Below, piece by piece: positions 47,813 through 58,088 of a DNA stretch of 64,000 bases. The stretch comes from Fortiea sp. LEGE XX443. GTDB taxonomy: Bacteria; Cyanobacteriota; Cyanobacteriia; Cyanobacteriales; Nostocaceae. Under the pieces are notes generated by a model that searched no databases, had not been told where the DNA came from, and saw nothing but the letters and a program-made list of their open reading frames with translations. Every line of letters begins with the position of its first letter. The first letter of the stretch is position 1. The translations under genes and the position numbers were made by a program. Location of the stretch: positions 148,064-212,063 of the forward strand of contig NZ_JADEXZ010000001.1 in the NCBI RefSeq assembly GCF_015206815.1, written 5' to 3'.

Positions 47813-48361
47813 ATGGCGACAACAAGACTCAAAAGCTTATATCAAGAGACAATCGTCCCCAAACTAACCAATCAGTTTCAATATACCAACGTTCATCAAG
47901 TACCGAAGTTGGTAAAGGTTACTGTTAACCGAGGTTTGGGAGAAGCAGCGCAAAATGCTAAATCCCTAGAAGCTTCTATCAACGAAATTGCAGTAATTAC
48001 TGGTCAAAAACCCGTAGTCACAAGAGCGAAGAAAGCGATCGCTGGCTTCAAAATTCGTCAGGGTATGCCTGTAGGGATTATGGTAACTCTCAGAGGCGAG
48101 AGAATGTATGCCTTTCTAGACCGCCTGATCAGCTTGACACTGCCCAGAATTCGTGATTTTCGGGGTATTAGTCCTAAAAGCTTTGATGGTCGTGGTAACT
48201 ATACTCTAGGCGTAAGAGAACAGCTAATATTTCCAGAAATCGAATACGATAGCATCGATCAAGTTCGTGGTCTGGATATATCAATCATTACTACAGCAAA
48301 AAATGACGAAGAGGGACGCGCTTTACTAAAAGAATTAGGAATGCCCTTTCGCGATCAATAA
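47813..48361 (+). CDS. rplE: 50S ribosomal protein L5
   Basis: The 182-residue protein has [55 protein letters not shown] and [19 protein letters not shown]. It forms the 5S rRNA complex. The spacer before it (47715-47812) carries a hairpin made of AAGGATGAAG and CTTCATCCTT. The expected next gene, rpsN, is missing. Confidence 0.97.
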   Translation: MATTRLKSLYQETIVPKLTNQFQYTNVHQVPKLVKVTVNRGLGEAAQNAKSLEASINEIAVITGQKPVVTRAKKAIAGFKIRQGMPVGIMVTLRGERMYAFLDRLISLTLPRIRDFRGISPKSFDGRGNYTLGVREQLIFPEIEYDSIDQVRGLDISIITTAKNDEEGRALLKELGMPFRDQ

Positions 48362-48381
48362 GTTCATCTAAAGAGGGAACG

Positions 48382-48783
48382 ATGGCGGCTAACGACACAA
48401 TTGCAGATATGCTGACGCGCATCCGCAATGCCAATATGGCAAGGCATCAAACTACACAAGTGCCAACTACTAAAATGACCCGTAGTATTGCTAAAGTACT
48501 ACAAGAAGAAGGATTTATTTCTGAATTTGCAGAAACAGGAGAAGGCGTAAAACGTCATTTGGTGATTTCCTTAAAATATAAGGGTAAAAATCGTCAGCCT
48601 CTAATTACTGCCTTAAAACGCGTGAGTAAACCAGGTTTACGCGTTTACTCCAATAGAAAAGAATTACCTAGAGTACTAGGTGGCATCGGTATAGCCATTA
48701 TTTCTACATCTAGTGGCATCATGACCGACCGTGAAGCACGCCGTCAGAACTTGGGTGGTGAAGTGCTTTGCTACGTTTGGTAG
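48382..48783 (+). CDS. rpsH: 30S ribosomal protein S8
   Basis: The 133-residue protein has [19 protein letters not shown] and the C-terminal [20 protein letters not shown]. In E. coli S8 represses the spc operon. It follows rplE after 20 bases. Confidence 0.97.
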   Translation: MAANDTIADMLTRIRNANMARHQTTQVPTTKMTRSIAKVLQEEGFISEFAETGEGVKRHLVISLKYKGKNRQPLITALKRVSKPGLRVYSNRKELPRVLGGIGIAIISTSSGIMTDREARRQNLGGEVLCYVW

Positions 48784-48866
48784 TCATTTGTCATTAGTCA
48801 TTAGTCATGAGTCGTTAAACTGGCAACTGACAAAAGACAAATCACAAAAGACAAATCACAAAGGAA
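48781..48866. repeat. Intra-operon spacer with two tandem word blocks
   Basis: GTCATTTGTCATTAGTCATT is followed by the opposite-sense block GACAAAAGACAAATCACAAAA, which repeats the 15-base unit AAAAGACAAATCACA twice. It lies between rpsH and rplF; the long frame reading through it into rplF is an artefact. Confidence 0.6.
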
Positions 48867-48874
48867 AAAAGATC

Positions 48875-49423
48875 ATGTCTCGTATCGGTAGAAGACCAAT
48901 TACTGTTCCCGCTAAAGTGCAAGTCACTATCGATGGCACAAAGGTTGTGGTAAAAGGCCCTAAAGGTGAACTTTCACGGGATCTGCCTGTTAACGTTGCA
49001 GTTTCCCAAGAAGGAGAAACTTTGCAAGTAGTCCGTAAGGATGATTCCCGTACCTCCCGCCAATTGCACGGTTTAAGCCGGACTTTGGTTGCCAACATGG
49101 TAGAGGGAGTTTCCCAAGGTTTTCAACGGCGCTTGGAAATTCAAGGGGTTGGTTATCGCGCCCAAGTACAAGGTCGTAACCTAGTTTTAAACATGGGTTT
49201 CAGCCATCAAGTCCAAATTGAGCCACCAGATGGAATTCAGTTTGCAGTAGAAAATAACACTAACGTTATAGTCAGTGGCTATGACAAAGAAATAGTAGGT
49301 AATACAGCTGCTAAAATTCGCGCCGTCCGACCACCAGAACCTTACAAAGGTAAAGGTATTCGCTATGCTGGCGAAGTGGTAAGACGGAAAGCTGGTAAGA
49401 CTGGTAAGAGTGGTAAGAAATAA
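48875..49423 (+). CDS. rplF: 50S ribosomal protein L6
   Basis: From the ATG at 48875 the 182-residue protein starts [19 protein letters not shown], and has [18 protein letters not shown], the [15 protein letters not shown] strand and [20 protein letters not shown]. It stabilises the base of the L7/L12 stalk. Confidence 0.96.
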   Translation: MSRIGRRPITVPAKVQVTIDGTKVVVKGPKGELSRDLPVNVAVSQEGETLQVVRKDDSRTSRQLHGLSRTLVANMVEGVSQGFQRRLEIQGVGYRAQVQGRNLVLNMGFSHQVQIEPPDGIQFAVENNTNVIVSGYDKEIVGNTAAKIRAVRPPEPYKGKGIRYAGEVVRRKAGKTGKSGKK

Positions 49424-49425
49424 AC

Positions 49426-49788
49426 ATGAAACTTACTCGTAGAGAATCAAAACAGCGTCGCCATCGCCGCGTCCGTGGCAAGGTTCACGGGTCTCCAGAA
49501 CGTCCACGACTCGCCATATTTCGCTCTAACGAGCATATTTACGCACAAGTAATTGATGATACTGAGCATCAAACTTTAGCAGCCGCATCAACTTTAGACA
49601 CAGAGTTAAAATCGGGTTTAAGTTCTGGAGCTAACTGCGAAGCATCAGCACAAGTTGGTAAATTAATCGCAGTGCGATCGCTAGAAAAAGGCATTACTAA
49701 AGTAGTCTTTGATCGCGGTGGCAACCTATATCACGGTCGAATCAAAGCACTAGCTGAAGCAGCACGCGAAGCTGGTTTAGATTTTTAA
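49426..49788 (+). CDS. rplR: 50S ribosomal protein L18
   Basis: The 120-residue protein has [34 protein letters not shown] and [20 protein letters not shown]. It binds 5S rRNA together with L5. It starts 2 bases after rplF. Confidence 0.97.
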   Translation: MKLTRRESKQRRHRRVRGKVHGSPERPRLAIFRSNEHIYAQVIDDTEHQTLAAASTLDTELKSGLSSGANCEASAQVGKLIAVRSLEKGITKVVFDRGGNLYHGRIKALAEAAREAGLDF

Positions 49789-49792
49789 ATTG

Positions 49793-49868
49793 GTCAAAAG
49801 TCCATAGTCCATAGTCAAAAGTAATGACTATTGGCTCTTGACTCTTGACTGTTGACTCTTGACTTTTA
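49793..49868. repeat. Intra-operon spacer of GACTCTTGACT-type words
   Basis: AAAAGTCCATAGTCCATAGTC on one side and repeated CTCTTGACT units ending GACTTTT on the other can form a long imperfect hairpin between rplR and rpsE. Confidence 0.55.
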
Positions 49869-49880
49869 AAGGCATTGATT

Positions 49881-50405
49881 ATGGCAACAGGTCGTCGTAA
49901 AACTAACCGCGCAAAAAAAGAAGAAACCAACTGGCAAGAGCGGGTCATTCAAATCCGACGCGTGAGCAAGGTCGTTAAGGGTGGTAAAAAACTCAGCTTC
50001 CGAGCGATTGTCGTCGTCGGTAACGAACGAGGTCAAGTTGGTGTGGGAGTGGGTAAAGCCTCAGATGTAATCGGTGCCGTTAAAAAAGGTGTAGCCGATG
50101 GCAAAAAGCACCTAATTGATATCCCCATTACTAAATCTAATTCCATCCCCCATCCTATTGATGGCATTGGTGGTGGTGCTAAGGTGATCATGCGCCCAGC
50201 CGCACCTGGTACTGGTGTAATTGCTGGTGGTGCTGTTCGGACTGTTCTGGAGTTGGCAGGAGTACGTAACGTCTTAGCTAAACAACTTGGATCTAACAAT
50301 CCACTCAATAATGCTCGAGCCGCAGTTAATGCTTTATCTACACTGCGTACCTTGGCTGAAGTCGCCGAAGATAGAGGCATTGCTATTGAAAAACTCTACA
50401 TTTAG
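49881..50405 (+). CDS. rpsE: 30S ribosomal protein S5
   Basis: The 174-residue protein starts at the ATG at 49881. It has [38 protein letters not shown] and [19 protein letters not shown]. It affects decoding fidelity. rpmD (L30), which follows it in many bacteria, is absent, as usual for cyanobacteria. Confidence 0.97.
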   Translation: MATGRRKTNRAKKEETNWQERVIQIRRVSKVVKGGKKLSFRAIVVVGNERGQVGVGVGKASDVIGAVKKGVADGKKHLIDIPITKSNSIPHPIDGIGGGAKVIMRPAAPGTGVIAGGAVRTVLELAGVRNVLAKQLGSNNPLNNARAAVNALSTLRTLAEVAEDRGIAIEKLYI

Positions 50406-50451
50406 TAGAGATGTACTTACAGAGTTTTTGTAAAAAAATACTAATAACATC

Positions 50452-50898
50452 ATGAGACTAAACGATGTTAAGCCTCAAAAAGGCTCGAAAAAGCGCCGTC
50501 GCCGTGTAGGTAGGGGTATTTCTGCTGGTCAAGGTGCCAGTGCAGGCCTCGGTATGCGGGGTCAAAAATCTCGCTCTGGTAGCAGTACCAGACCAGGTTT
50601 TGAAGGTGGTCAACAGCCACTGTACCGTCGTGTACCCAAGCTGAAAGGCTTTCCACTTGTGAATCGCAAGATTTACACTACGATTAATGTAGAGAAGTTA
50701 GGCATACTCCCTGCCAATACAGAAGTAACATTGGATTCTTTAAAAAACGCAGGTATTGTAACTGCTGTCAAGGGTCCATTGAAAATTTTAGGTAATGGGG
50801 AATTGAGTATTCCACTCAATGTGAAAGCAGCAGCTTTCACAGGCCAAGCTCGGAGCAAAATTGAGGCAGCTGGAGGAAGTTGTGAAGTTTTAGGGTGA
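50452..50898 (+). CDS. rplO: 50S ribosomal protein L15
   Basis: The 148-residue protein has [19 protein letters not shown], the glycine-rich [20 protein letters not shown] and [19 protein letters not shown], then a folded C-terminal domain. Its basic tail extends into 23S rRNA. Confidence 0.97.
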   Translation: MRLNDVKPQKGSKKRRRRVGRGISAGQGASAGLGMRGQKSRSGSSTRPGFEGGQQPLYRRVPKLKGFPLVNRKIYTTINVEKLGILPANTEVTLDSLKNAGIVTAVKGPLKILGNGELSIPLNVKAAAFTGQARSKIEAAGGSCEVLG

Positions 50899-50967
50899 AG
50901 CCAACCGCGCACTTAAATAACGGCTAACTCGCTTCCAGTGCCTGGTTCACGACAAAGGTAGCACTCT

Positions 50968-52281
50968 ATGATCAGTCGAGATAAAGCCCCAACGGCTCAA
51001 GAAACTTTTATGCAGATGGCACAAGCAGCTGGACTAAGAGGCAGGCTGCTTGTCACTGTCGGTATTTTAATTTTGGTTCGCCTAGGTATCTTTTTGCCTG
51101 TACCAGGAATTGATAGAGCTAGGTTTGCTGAAGCCATCTCAGGCAATAATTCCATATTTGGTTTACTGGATATCTTTTCTGGGCGCGGACTGTCAACTTT
51201 GGGAGTTTTTGCTTTAGGGATTTTGCCCTTTATTAATGCGTCCATTATCATCCAATTGCTGACAGCGGCTATTCCATCTTTAGAAAATTTACAGAAAAAC
51301 GAAGGCGAAGCAGGACGGCGGAAAATTTCGCAAATTACACGCTATGTAACTGTAGGCTGGGCATTGATCCAAAGTGTGGCGTTTTCTGCGCTATTTCTCC
51401 AACAATTTGCCTTAAACCCTGGCCCATTATTTGTAGCTGAAACTGCGATCGCACTAACTGCCGGTTCAATGTTCGTCATGTGGGCATCCGAACTGATCAC
51501 AGAACGAGGTATTGGTAATGGCGCATCATTGTTGATTTTTGTCAACATTGTTGCTTCCCTACCGAAATCTTTAGGGGATACTATTGACCTGGTACAAGTC
51601 GGCGGTCGAGAAACTGTTGGTCGTGTAATTGTACTAGTATTAGTATTTCTCGCAACCATTGTTGGAATTGTATTTGTTCAAGAAGGCATCCGCCGCATTC
51701 CGATTATTTCGGCTCGTCGTCAAGTCGGTCGGCGAGTATTGGCAGAACAGCGCAGTTATCTACCTTTGCGCCTTAATTCTGGTGGTGTTATGCCAATTAT
51801 CTTTGCAGCTGCCATCTTAAGTTTGCCACTGTTGATTGCCAACTTCACGAAAAACCCTGACCTAGCGAATATAGTCAACACATATCTTAGTCCTGGTGGT
51901 TCTGCCCCTTGGGTTTATGCCCTGGTCTACTTAACATCAATTGTTTTCTTCAGCTATTTCTACTCTTCATTGATTGTTAATCCGGTTGATGTAGCGCAAA
52001 ACTTGAAGAAAATGGGTTCTAGTATTCCAGGAATTCGCCCAGGTAAAGCTACCAGCGAGTATATAGAGAGAGTAATCAATCGATTAACTTTTTTGGGAGC
52101 CATATTTTTAGGACTGGTGGCAATTATTCCTACCGCAGTGGAAAGTGCTTTGAAAGTACCAACTTTTAGGGGATTGGGTGCTACTTCCCTATTAATTCTG
52201 GTCGGCGTAGCAATTGATACAGCCAAGCAAGTTCAAACTTATGTTATCTCTCAGCGCTATGAAGGAATGGTGAAACAATAG
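50968..52281 (+). CDS. secY: Preprotein translocase subunit SecY
   Basis: The 437-residue channel protein has ten membrane helices. Seen: [20 protein letters not shown] (plug region), [54 protein letters not shown] and [19 protein letters not shown]. It forms the protein-conducting pore in the plasma and thylakoid membranes. Its stop overlaps the start of adk by one base. Confidence 0.97.
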   Translation: MISRDKAPTAQETFMQMAQAAGLRGRLLVTVGILILVRLGIFLPVPGIDRARFAEAISGNNSIFGLLDIFSGRGLSTLGVFALGILPFINASIIIQLLTAAIPSLENLQKNEGEAGRRKISQITRYVTVGWALIQSVAFSALFLQQFALNPGPLFVAETAIALTAGSMFVMWASELITERGIGNGASLLIFVNIVASLPKSLGDTIDLVQVGGRETVGRVIVLVLVFLATIVGIVFVQEGIRRIPIISARRQVGRRVLAEQRSYLPLRLNSGGVMPIIFAAAILSLPLLIANFTKNPDLANIVNTYLSPGGSAPWVYALVYLTSIVFFSYFYSSLIVNPVDVAQNLKKMGSSIPGIRPGKATSEYIERVINRLTFLGAIFLGLVAIIPTAVESALKVPTFRGLGATSLLILVGVAIDTAKQVQTYVISQRYEGMVKQ

Positions 52282-52835
52282 TGACGCGATTAATCTTCTT
52301 GGGGCCACCTGGAGCAGGTAAAGGAACTCAAGCTCAAGTTTTGGCAAAACACTTGCGTATTTCTCATATTTCTACTGGTGAAATATTGAGACAAGCCATG
52401 AAAGAGCAAACTCCTCTGGGAATTAAAGCTCAAAGTTATGTTGATAGCGGTGAGTTAGTTCCTGACCAGTTGGTACAAGACTTAGTGGAAGAACGCCTAA
52501 GTCAACCAGATTCTGTATCTGGTTGGATTTTAGATGGGTTTCCTCGCAAAGTAACGCAAGCCGCTTTTTTAGAAGAATTGCTGGCAAAAACTGATCAAGG
52601 TGGGGAACGAGTAGTTAACTTAGATGCTCCAGATGAAGTTGTAATAGCACGCTTACTAGCTAGAGGGCGTAAAGATGACACTGAAGAGGTAATTCGCCGT
52701 CGGCTAGAAGTGTACCGCAATGAAACTGCACCCTTGATTGATTATTACGGTAAGCGTGAAAGGCTTTTGACAATCAATGGTAATCAATCCCAAGAAGAAG
52801 TCACTGCTGAATTGAAACACATTTTAGCTTCCTAG
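52281..52835 (+). CDS. adk: Adenylate kinase, short form
   Basis: The 184-residue protein starts at GTG. The P-loop GPPGAGKGT is at residues 8-16; [11 protein letters not shown] and the [20 protein letters not shown] segment show a short lid without zinc-binding cysteines. It balances AMP, ADP and ATP. Coupled to secY by the overlap TAGTG. Confidence 0.95.
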   Translation: MTRLIFLGPPGAGKGTQAQVLAKHLRISHISTGEILRQAMKEQTPLGIKAQSYVDSGELVPDQLVQDLVEERLSQPDSVSGWILDGFPRKVTQAAFLEELLAKTDQGGERVVNLDAPDEVVIARLLARGRKDDTEEVIRRRLEVYRNETAPLIDYYGKRERLLTINGNQSQEEVTAELKHILAS

Positions 52836-52845
52836 CTAGAGCGCA

Positions 52846-52899
52846 GGGAGTGGTGAGTAGGTAAGGAATAGAGTACTCATAACTCACGACTCCCCTCTT
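52846..52899 (+). terminator. Long hairpin between adk and infA
   Basis: GGGAGTGGTGAGTAG pairs with ACTCACGACTCCC with few mismatches, followed by CTCTTT. It may weaken transcription before infA or serve as an RNA processing point. Confidence 0.45.
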
Positions 52900-53027
52900 T
52901 AAACCGGATACCAGTCAATTGTAGCTAAGATATATTAATAAGCTGTTGATATATTTCTCACATTATGTTTTTTTGCAGATGAGTGCTGCAAGTGAACGAA
53001 AAATCATTGAGTTGAGGAACAAAAAAA

Positions 53028-53252
53028 TTGTCTAAGCAAGATTTAATTGAAATGGAAGGCACCGTTACTGAGTCTTTGCCAAATGCCATGTTTCGCGTCG
53101 ACTTGGACAACGGGTTTAACGTGTTAGCACATATTTCTGGTAAGATTCGGCGCAATTACATTAAAATTTTGCCTGGCGATCGCGTCAAAGTCGAGTTAAC
53201 CCCATACGACCTGACAAAAGGCAGAATTACTTATAGATTGCGGAAAAAATAA
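53028..53252 (+). CDS. infA: Translation initiation factor IF-1
   Basis: The 74-residue OB-fold protein begins at a TTG codon: the sequence [18 protein letters not shown] fits the family's N-terminus exactly from there, and no ATG or GTG is placed properly (the only ATG is inside, at the MEG). It has [20 protein letters not shown] and the C-terminal [11 protein letters not shown]-1 binds the A site of the 30S subunit. The rare start may keep its level low. Confidence 0.95.
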
Positions 53253-53299
53253 TTTTAACCAGAAAAAATTAGTCATATTGTAGGGAATCTTACCATAGA

Positions 53300-53330
53300 A
53301 CCAACTTGTTCGTTGGTAGATTTTTATTTA
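53300..53330 (+). terminator. Terminator after infA
   Basis: ACCAAC and GTTGGT form a 6-bp stem with a short loop, followed by AGATTTTTATTT. It lies 48 bases after infA. It is followed by a TATAAT at 53359-53364 before rpmJ, suggesting a transcription boundary inside the block. Confidence 0.5.
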
Positions 53331-53335
53331 CTTAA

Positions 53336-53364
53336 CTGAACTATTTTCCTCAAAATGCTATAAT
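53336..53364 (+). promoter_or_regulatory. Promoter-like -10 box before rpmJ
   Basis: A perfect TATAAT at 53359-53364 with only a weak -35 (CTGAAC, 17 bases upstream). With the terminator just before, it could drive the rpmJ-rpsM-rpsK segment. Confidence 0.4.
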
Positions 53365-53392
53365 TTTATATTTGGAGTCAATTACAAAAGGC

Positions 53393-53506
53393 ATGAAAGT
53401 CCGAGCCTCTGTCAAAAAAATTTGTGAAAAGTGTAACGTGATTCGCCGTCGTGGTCGCGTTATGGTGATCTGCGTTAATCCCAAGCACAAACAACGTCAA
53501 GGATAG
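53393..53506 (+). CDS. rpmJ: 50S ribosomal protein L36
   Basis: A 37-residue frame, too short to show in ordinary gene lists: [20 protein letters not shown] and [15 protein letters not shown]. The CX2C, C and H residues form the zinc site of the L36 zinc-binding form. ATG start after GGCATG context; stop TAG at 53504-53506. Confidence 0.95.
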   Translation: MKVRASVKKICEKCNVIRRRGRVMVICVNPKHKQRQG

Positions 53507-53624
53507 CACTCTCAACATTTGGGAGTTAATGTGACATAGAAAAATCACCAAAAAAACTACAGACATGGTTTACTGTCCATGTCTTACCAACAAAAATTGC
53601 GAGAACAACAGGGAGAGATTCATT

Positions 53625-54005
53625 GTGGCACGTATTGCCGGCGTAGACCTACCACGCGATAAACGCGTTGAGATTGGTCTGACTTACATTTATGGAATTG
53701 GGTTATCAAGGTCGCAGGAAATTCTTGCGGCTACAGGTGTCAATCCAGACACCCGTGTTAAAGATTTAAATGATGCCGACATAGCATCTCTACGTGCAGA
53801 AATAGAAAGTAACTATCAAGTAGAAGGTGACTTGCGGCGCTTGGAGGCAATGAACATCAAGCGCCTAATCGACATCGGTACCTACAGAGGTCGCCGACAT
53901 CGCATGGGCTTACCAGTTAGAGGACAAAGAACTCGTACCAATGCCAGAACCCGTCGTGGTAGAAGGCAGACAGTGGCTGGGAAGAAAAAGGCTCCAGGCA
54001 AATAA
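53625..54005 (+). CDS. rpsM: 30S ribosomal protein S13
   Basis: The 126-residue protein begins at GTG with [20 protein letters not shown], preceded by a GGGAGAG site. It has [18 protein letters not shown] and the C-terminal [16 protein letters not shown] that contacts P-site tRNA. The longer frame from 53565 adds non-conserved residues and is rejected. Confidence 0.96.
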   Translation: MARIAGVDLPRDKRVEIGLTYIYGIGLSRSQEILAATGVNPDTRVKDLNDADIASLRAEIESNYQVEGDLRRLEAMNIKRLIDIGTYRGRRHRMGLPVRGQRTRTNARTRRGRRQTVAGKKKAPGK

Positions 54006-54059
54006 TCATTCACTGCTTGTTCTGATGAGCAAGTTTTTCCGTAAATTAATTAAAAAAAC

Positions 54060-54455
54060 ATGGCGAGACAACCAACTAAAAAAACTGGGAGTAAAAAGCA
54101 GAAACGGAACGTACCCAACGGACTTGCTTATATCCAGTCTACTTTCAACAATAGCATTGTCACGATCACCGATCAAAATGGCGATGTTATTTCCTGGGCA
54201 AGTGCTGGTTCTAGTGGCTTTAAAGGAGCAAAAAAAGGAACTCCCTTTGCAGCGCAAACTGCTGCTGAAAGTGCAGCCCGTCGAGCTATTGATCAAGGGA
54301 TGCGTCAAATAGAGGTGATGGTAAGTGGACCAGGCGCAGGCAGAGAAACTGCTATTCGCGCACTTCAAGGAGCTGGACTGGAAATTACACTCATTCGAGA
54401 TATTACCCCAATTCCTCACAATGGTTGCCGTCCACCAAAACGTCGCCGAGTCTAG
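54060..54455 (+). CDS. rpsK: 30S ribosomal protein S11
   Basis: The 131-residue protein has [40 protein letters not shown] and [20 protein letters not shown]. It lies in the platform of the small subunit next to the Shine-Dalgarno helix. It follows rpsM after 54 bases. Confidence 0.97.
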   Translation: MARQPTKKTGSKKQKRNVPNGLAYIQSTFNNSIVTITDQNGDVISWASAGSSGFKGAKKGTPFAAQTAAESAARRAIDQGMRQIEVMVSGPGAGRETAIRALQGAGLEITLIRDITPIPHNGCRPPKRRRV

Positions 54456-54790
54456 ATAAAATCTGCTGGGCAACAAAGACAAGAAGTCTAAATAAAAAAA
54501 TTCATCTGCATAAAATAGCTACTTACACTTTTGGTGTTCAAACTATCGAGCAGAGTGAATATTAAATAACTTCTGACGGCTTAGGCGATAAAAAGCCAGT
54601 TAGCTCTTCTTAAAGGGAGAGCTGCTGTACTTTCCAAAACGCCATATTATTGATGATCGACCCTGAATAAGCAGATCAAATTCCGCCATTGGATGTTGGC
54701 AGTTTGATCAGCCTGAAGATGTCTTAGGGCAAAAGTAAATTGAATAGGCAATTGATTGCTAGCAGCACCTTAATCAAGGGAGGCTACTCC
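54456..54790 (+). other. Structured 335-base region before rpoA
   Basis: No gene fits. Two hairpins stand out: AGCTCT/AGAGCT near 54602-54623 and GATCAAA/TTTGATC at 54674-54709 with inner GCCA/TGGC. The size and structure suggest a leader for rpoA with its own control, but this is inference. Confidence 0.4.
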
Positions 54791-55738
54791 GTGGCGCAGT
54801 TTCAAATTGAATGTGTAGAGTCTAGTACAGAGGAAAGTCGGAGTCATTACAGTAAGTTTGTCTTAGAACCTCTAGAGCGTGGTCAAGGCACAACTGTTGG
54901 TAATGCTCTACGGCGAGTGTTACTGTCCAATCTGGAAGGGACAGCAGTTACAGCAGTACGAATTGCAGGTGTTACACACGAGTTTGCCACAGTTCCGGGT
55001 GTGCGGGAAGACGTGCTAGAAATCCTGATGAGAATGAAAGAAGTCATTCTCAAAAGCTATTCTTCTCAACCTCAAATTGGTAGGTTGCTCGTTACTGGGC
55101 CAACAACAGTTACATCTGCCCATTTTGATTTACCTAGTGAAGTGGAAGTCGTCGATCCCACCCAGTATGTCGCTACTTTAGCTGAGGGCGGTAAGCTGGA
55201 AATGGAATTTCGGATCGAAAGAGGCAAAGGTTATCGCACTGTAGAACGAGGACGTGAAGAAGCCACATCTTTGGACTTTTTGCAAATCGACTCGGTATTT
55301 ATGCCAGTGCGAAAAGTTAACTATAGCGTTGAAGAAGCGCGTGCAGATGGTTCAATTACCAAAGACCGACTGCTACTAGAAGTTTGGACAAATGGCAGTC
55401 TCTCACCCCAAGAAGCGCTATCTTCAGCCGCCAGTATCCTAGTAGATTTATTCAACCCTCTGAAAGATATCTCCTTGGAACCAACAGATGTCGGTTCTGA
55501 TATTCCAGACGACCCAACTGCTCAAATTCCCATCGAAGAATTACAGCTTTCAGTCCGGGCATATAACTGCCTTAAACGCGCACAAGTTAATTCTGTGGCA
55601 GACTTATTGGATTTTACCCAAGAAGATTTGTTAGAGATCAAAAACTTTGGTCAAAAATCAGCGGAAGAGGTTGTGGAAGCCCTGCAGCGACGCTTGGGTA
55701 TTACTCTACCGCAAGAAAGAAGTTCCAAACACGGCTAA
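54791..55738 (+). CDS. rpoA: RNA polymerase alpha subunit
   Basis: The 315-residue protein begins at GTG with AQFQIECVESSTEE, after a GGGAGG site. The N-terminal domain has FVLEPLERGQGTTVGNALRR and drives assembly; the C-terminal domain (from about residue 245) has LSVRAYNCLKRAQVNSVADL and KNFGQKSAEEVVEAL and binds UP elements and activators. The frame from 54740 is an overextension. Confidence 0.96.
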   Translation: MAQFQIECVESSTEESRSHYSKFVLEPLERGQGTTVGNALRRVLLSNLEGTAVTAVRIAGVTHEFATVPGVREDVLEILMRMKEVILKSYSSQPQIGRLLVTGPTTVTSAHFDLPSEVEVVDPTQYVATLAEGGKLEMEFRIERGKGYRTVERGREEATSLDFLQIDSVFMPVRKVNYSVEEARADGSITKDRLLLEVWTNGSLSPQEALSSAASILVDLFNPLKDISLEPTDVGSDIPDDPTAQIPIEELQLSVRAYNCLKRAQVNSVADLLDFTQEDLLEIKNFGQKSAEEVVEALQRRLGITLPQERSSKHG

Positions 55739-55771
55739 ATCAAAACTGTTTATAGTTCATAGTCCACTATT

Positions 55772-56122
55772 ATGCGTCACCGTTGTCGAGTCAAAAAACT
55801 TGGTAAACCAACTGACCAGCGCCGCGCTCTGTTGCGTGCTTTAACCACTGAGCTAATTCGTCATGGTCGAATTACCACCACTTTGATCAGAGCGAAAGCA
55901 CTGCGAAGTGAAGTAGATAAAATGATTACCCTAGCTAAAGACGGCTCTTTAGCATCACGTCGCTCGGCTTTGGGCTACATATACGATAAACAACTAGTTC
56001 ATGCGTTGTTTGAGCAAGCTCCAACTCGGTATGGTAATCGCAGTGGTGGTTACACCCGCATTCTGCATACTGTACCTCGGCGAGGAGACAATGCTGAAAT
56101 GGCAATTATTGAACTGGTTTAA
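55772..56122 (+). CDS. rplQ: 50S ribosomal protein L17
   Basis: The 116-residue protein has [40 protein letters not shown] and the C-terminal [20 protein letters not shown]. It follows rpoA after 33 bases. Confidence 0.97.
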   Translation: MRHRCRVKKLGKPTDQRRALLRALTTELIRHGRITTTLIRAKALRSEVDKMITLAKDGSLASRRSALGYIYDKQLVHALFEQAPTRYGNRSGGYTRILHTVPRRGDNAEMAIIELV

Positions 56123-56190
56123 AAAGGGTGAAGGTTAAAGTATGAAGGATAAAAATTTTATACTTTATACTTCAAACTTTAGTAGATTCT
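56123..56190. repeat. Spacer hairpin between rplQ and truA
   Basis: AAAGTATGAAGGATAAAA and TTTTATACTTTATACTTC form a long AT-rich imperfect stem, of the same general build as other spacers in this block. Confidence 0.45.
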
Positions 56191-57018
56191 ATGTTAGAAA
56201 CTGACCAGCCTAGAGAAACTCAAAGAGTAGCCTTGGTAATCCAATACCTAGGCACTCATTTTCATGGCTGGCAACGACAAAAGCAGCAGCGTACAGTTCA
56301 AGAAGAAATAGAAATAGCGATCGCTACTATTCTTGGTTATCATGTGACACTACATGGTGCAGGCCGCACCGATGCTGGAGTCCATGCTGCTGCACAAGTA
56401 GCCCATTTTGAAGCTACAGGCGCAATACCGGCTCACAAATGGGCAACAGTTCTCAATAGCTATCTGCCTCAAGACGTAACAATCAGGGCTTCGGCATCTG
56501 TAGGTAACACCTGGCACGCTCGTTTTAGTGCAGCCTATCGGCGATACCGCTACACGATATACACTGAAGAACGACCAAACTTGTTCGTCAAACCCTTTAG
56601 TTGGCATTATTATCATGCGCCTCTGGATGAACTCTTAATCCAGGCGGCTTTGAAACCAATGCTCGGCAAGCATCATTTAGCGGCCTTTCATCGTGCCGGC
56701 TCAAAGCGATCGCATTCTTGGGTAGAAGTGCAAGCAGCAGAGTGTCTTCGTACAGGGTCATTCCTCCATATCGAAATCCAAGCAGATGGATTTTTATATG
56801 GCATGGTTAGGCTACTAGTAGGAATGCTAGTGGAAGTAGGCTCCAAACAGCGCACACTGGCTAGTTTCACAGACATTTGGCAAGAACAGCGCCGGGAAAA
56901 AGTAAAGTATGCCGCACCTCCTCAAGGTTTGTGCTTGTTGCGAGTCGGTTATCCTGATTTTCCTTTTTCTCCCGATATTTGGTACGACACCCAACCAAAA
57001 TTAGTATTTAGTCAATAG
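56191..57018 (+). CDS. truA: tRNA pseudouridine synthase A
   Basis: The 275-residue enzyme makes pseudouridine at positions 38-40 of tRNA anticodon arms. The catalytic Asp61 is in GAGRTDAGVHA. Other motifs: IQYLGTHFHGWQRQ, HARFSAAYRRYRYTIY and FLYGMVRLLVGMLVEVG. Its place between rplQ and rplM is common. Confidence 0.95.
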   Translation: MLETDQPRETQRVALVIQYLGTHFHGWQRQKQQRTVQEEIEIAIATILGYHVTLHGAGRTDAGVHAAAQVAHFEATGAIPAHKWATVLNSYLPQDVTIRASASVGNTWHARFSAAYRRYRYTIYTEERPNLFVKPFSWHYYHAPLDELLIQAALKPMLGKHHLAAFHRAGSKRSHSWVEVQAAECLRTGSFLHIEIQADGFLYGMVRLLVGMLVEVGSKQRTLASFTDIWQEQRREKVKYAAPPQGLCLLRVGYPDFPFSPDIWYDTQPKLVFSQ

Positions 57019-57100
57019 TCATTGACAAAGGATGTCACTTGCTACAAGCCGGGCAACCTGTCCAACGCAGTGGCTCAAAAATAACAAAGGACAAACAAAA

Positions 57101-57556
57101 ATGAGTAAAACCTACCTTCCTTCTCAAGAATCTCTTGAGCATGAGTGGTATGTAGTAGATGCCACCGACCAACGCCTTGGTCGCCTCGCCAGCGAAATTG
57201 CGATGATTCTCAGAGGTAAAAATAAAGCTGAATTTACACCTCACATGGACACAGGTGACTTTGTGATCGTGATTAATGCCGAGAAAGTCGCAGTCACAGG
57301 TAAAAAACGGACTCAAAAACTGTACCGCCGCCATTCTGGTCGTCCTGGAGGGATGAAAACTGAAACTTTTGCCAAGCTGCAACAGCGTCTACCTGAGCGG
57401 ATTTTAGAACAAGCTATTAAAGGGATGTTACCTAAAAATAGCTTGGGTAAGCATTTGTTTACCAAGCTCAAAGTTTATGCAGGTTCGACTCATCCCCACG
57501 AAGCTCAACAACCTAAAGAACTAAAAATTAGTACAATTCCTGGAGAAGAAAGTTAA
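57101..57556 (+). CDS. rplM: 50S ribosomal protein L13
   Basis: The 151-residue protein starts at the ATG at 57101: [40 protein letters not shown] and [14 protein letters not shown]. It is an early assembly protein. Its stop overlaps the ATG of rpsI by one base. Confidence 0.96.
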   Translation: MSKTYLPSQESLEHEWYVVDATDQRLGRLASEIAMILRGKNKAEFTPHMDTGDFVIVINAEKVAVTGKKRTQKLYRRHSGRPGGMKTETFAKLQQRLPERILEQAIKGMLPKNSLGKHLFTKLKVYAGSTHPHEAQQPKELKISTIPGEES

Positions 57557-57972
57557 TGGTAGTAGCAGAAGCAAATAGCGGTCGCGCCGTGTACTGGGGT
57601 ACTGGTCGCCGCAAATCCGCAGTAGCACGAGTACGCCTTGTACCCGGTGAAGGTAAACTGACAGTGAATGGCAAGCCTGGAGATTTGTACTTCCAATTCA
57701 ATGCTAATTACCTGGGAGTCATTAAAGCACCTCTAGAAACTCTGGGATTAGAGAGCGAGTATGACATTCTAGTAAAAGCTGAAGGTGGCGGCTTAACTGG
57801 TCAAGCTGATTCCATTCGTTTGGGTGTAGCCCGTGCTTTGTGCCAACTAGACCCAGAAAATCGCTCACCTTTGAAAACAGAGGGCTATCTAACTCGTGAT
57901 CCCCGCGCTAAAGAGCGGAAAAAATATGGTTTGCATAAAGCGCGGAAAGCTCCTCAGTACTCAAAACGATAA
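57556..57972 (+). CDS. rpsI: 30S ribosomal protein S9
   Basis: The 138-residue protein has [39 protein letters not shown] and the C-terminal [20 protein letters not shown] with the terminal SKR that reaches the P-site tRNA. Confidence 0.97.
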   Translation: MVVAEANSGRAVYWGTGRRKSAVARVRLVPGEGKLTVNGKPGDLYFQFNANYLGVIKAPLETLGLESEYDILVKAEGGGLTGQADSIRLGVARALCQLDPENRSPLKTEGYLTRDPRAKERKKYGLHKARKAPQYSKR

Positions 57973-58088
57973 GAGATTGGGTATGGAAAAGTCAAAAGTC
58001 AAAAGCGTTCTAGCTTTTGACCTCCTAGCCCTAATTGCTTACCAAATCAGAAAGTTATAATTTATATAGATTCACCACAGAAAAAACA

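Noticed and set aside
44824..49868. CRISPR-like array in the tandem words of the ribosomal spacers
   Set aside because: Units are 7-15 bases, directly adjacent, without unique spacers; they are simple tandem words with complementary halves.
54006..54482. 158-codon antisense frame over rpsK
   Set aside because: It is a shadow of the ribosomal protein S11 gene.
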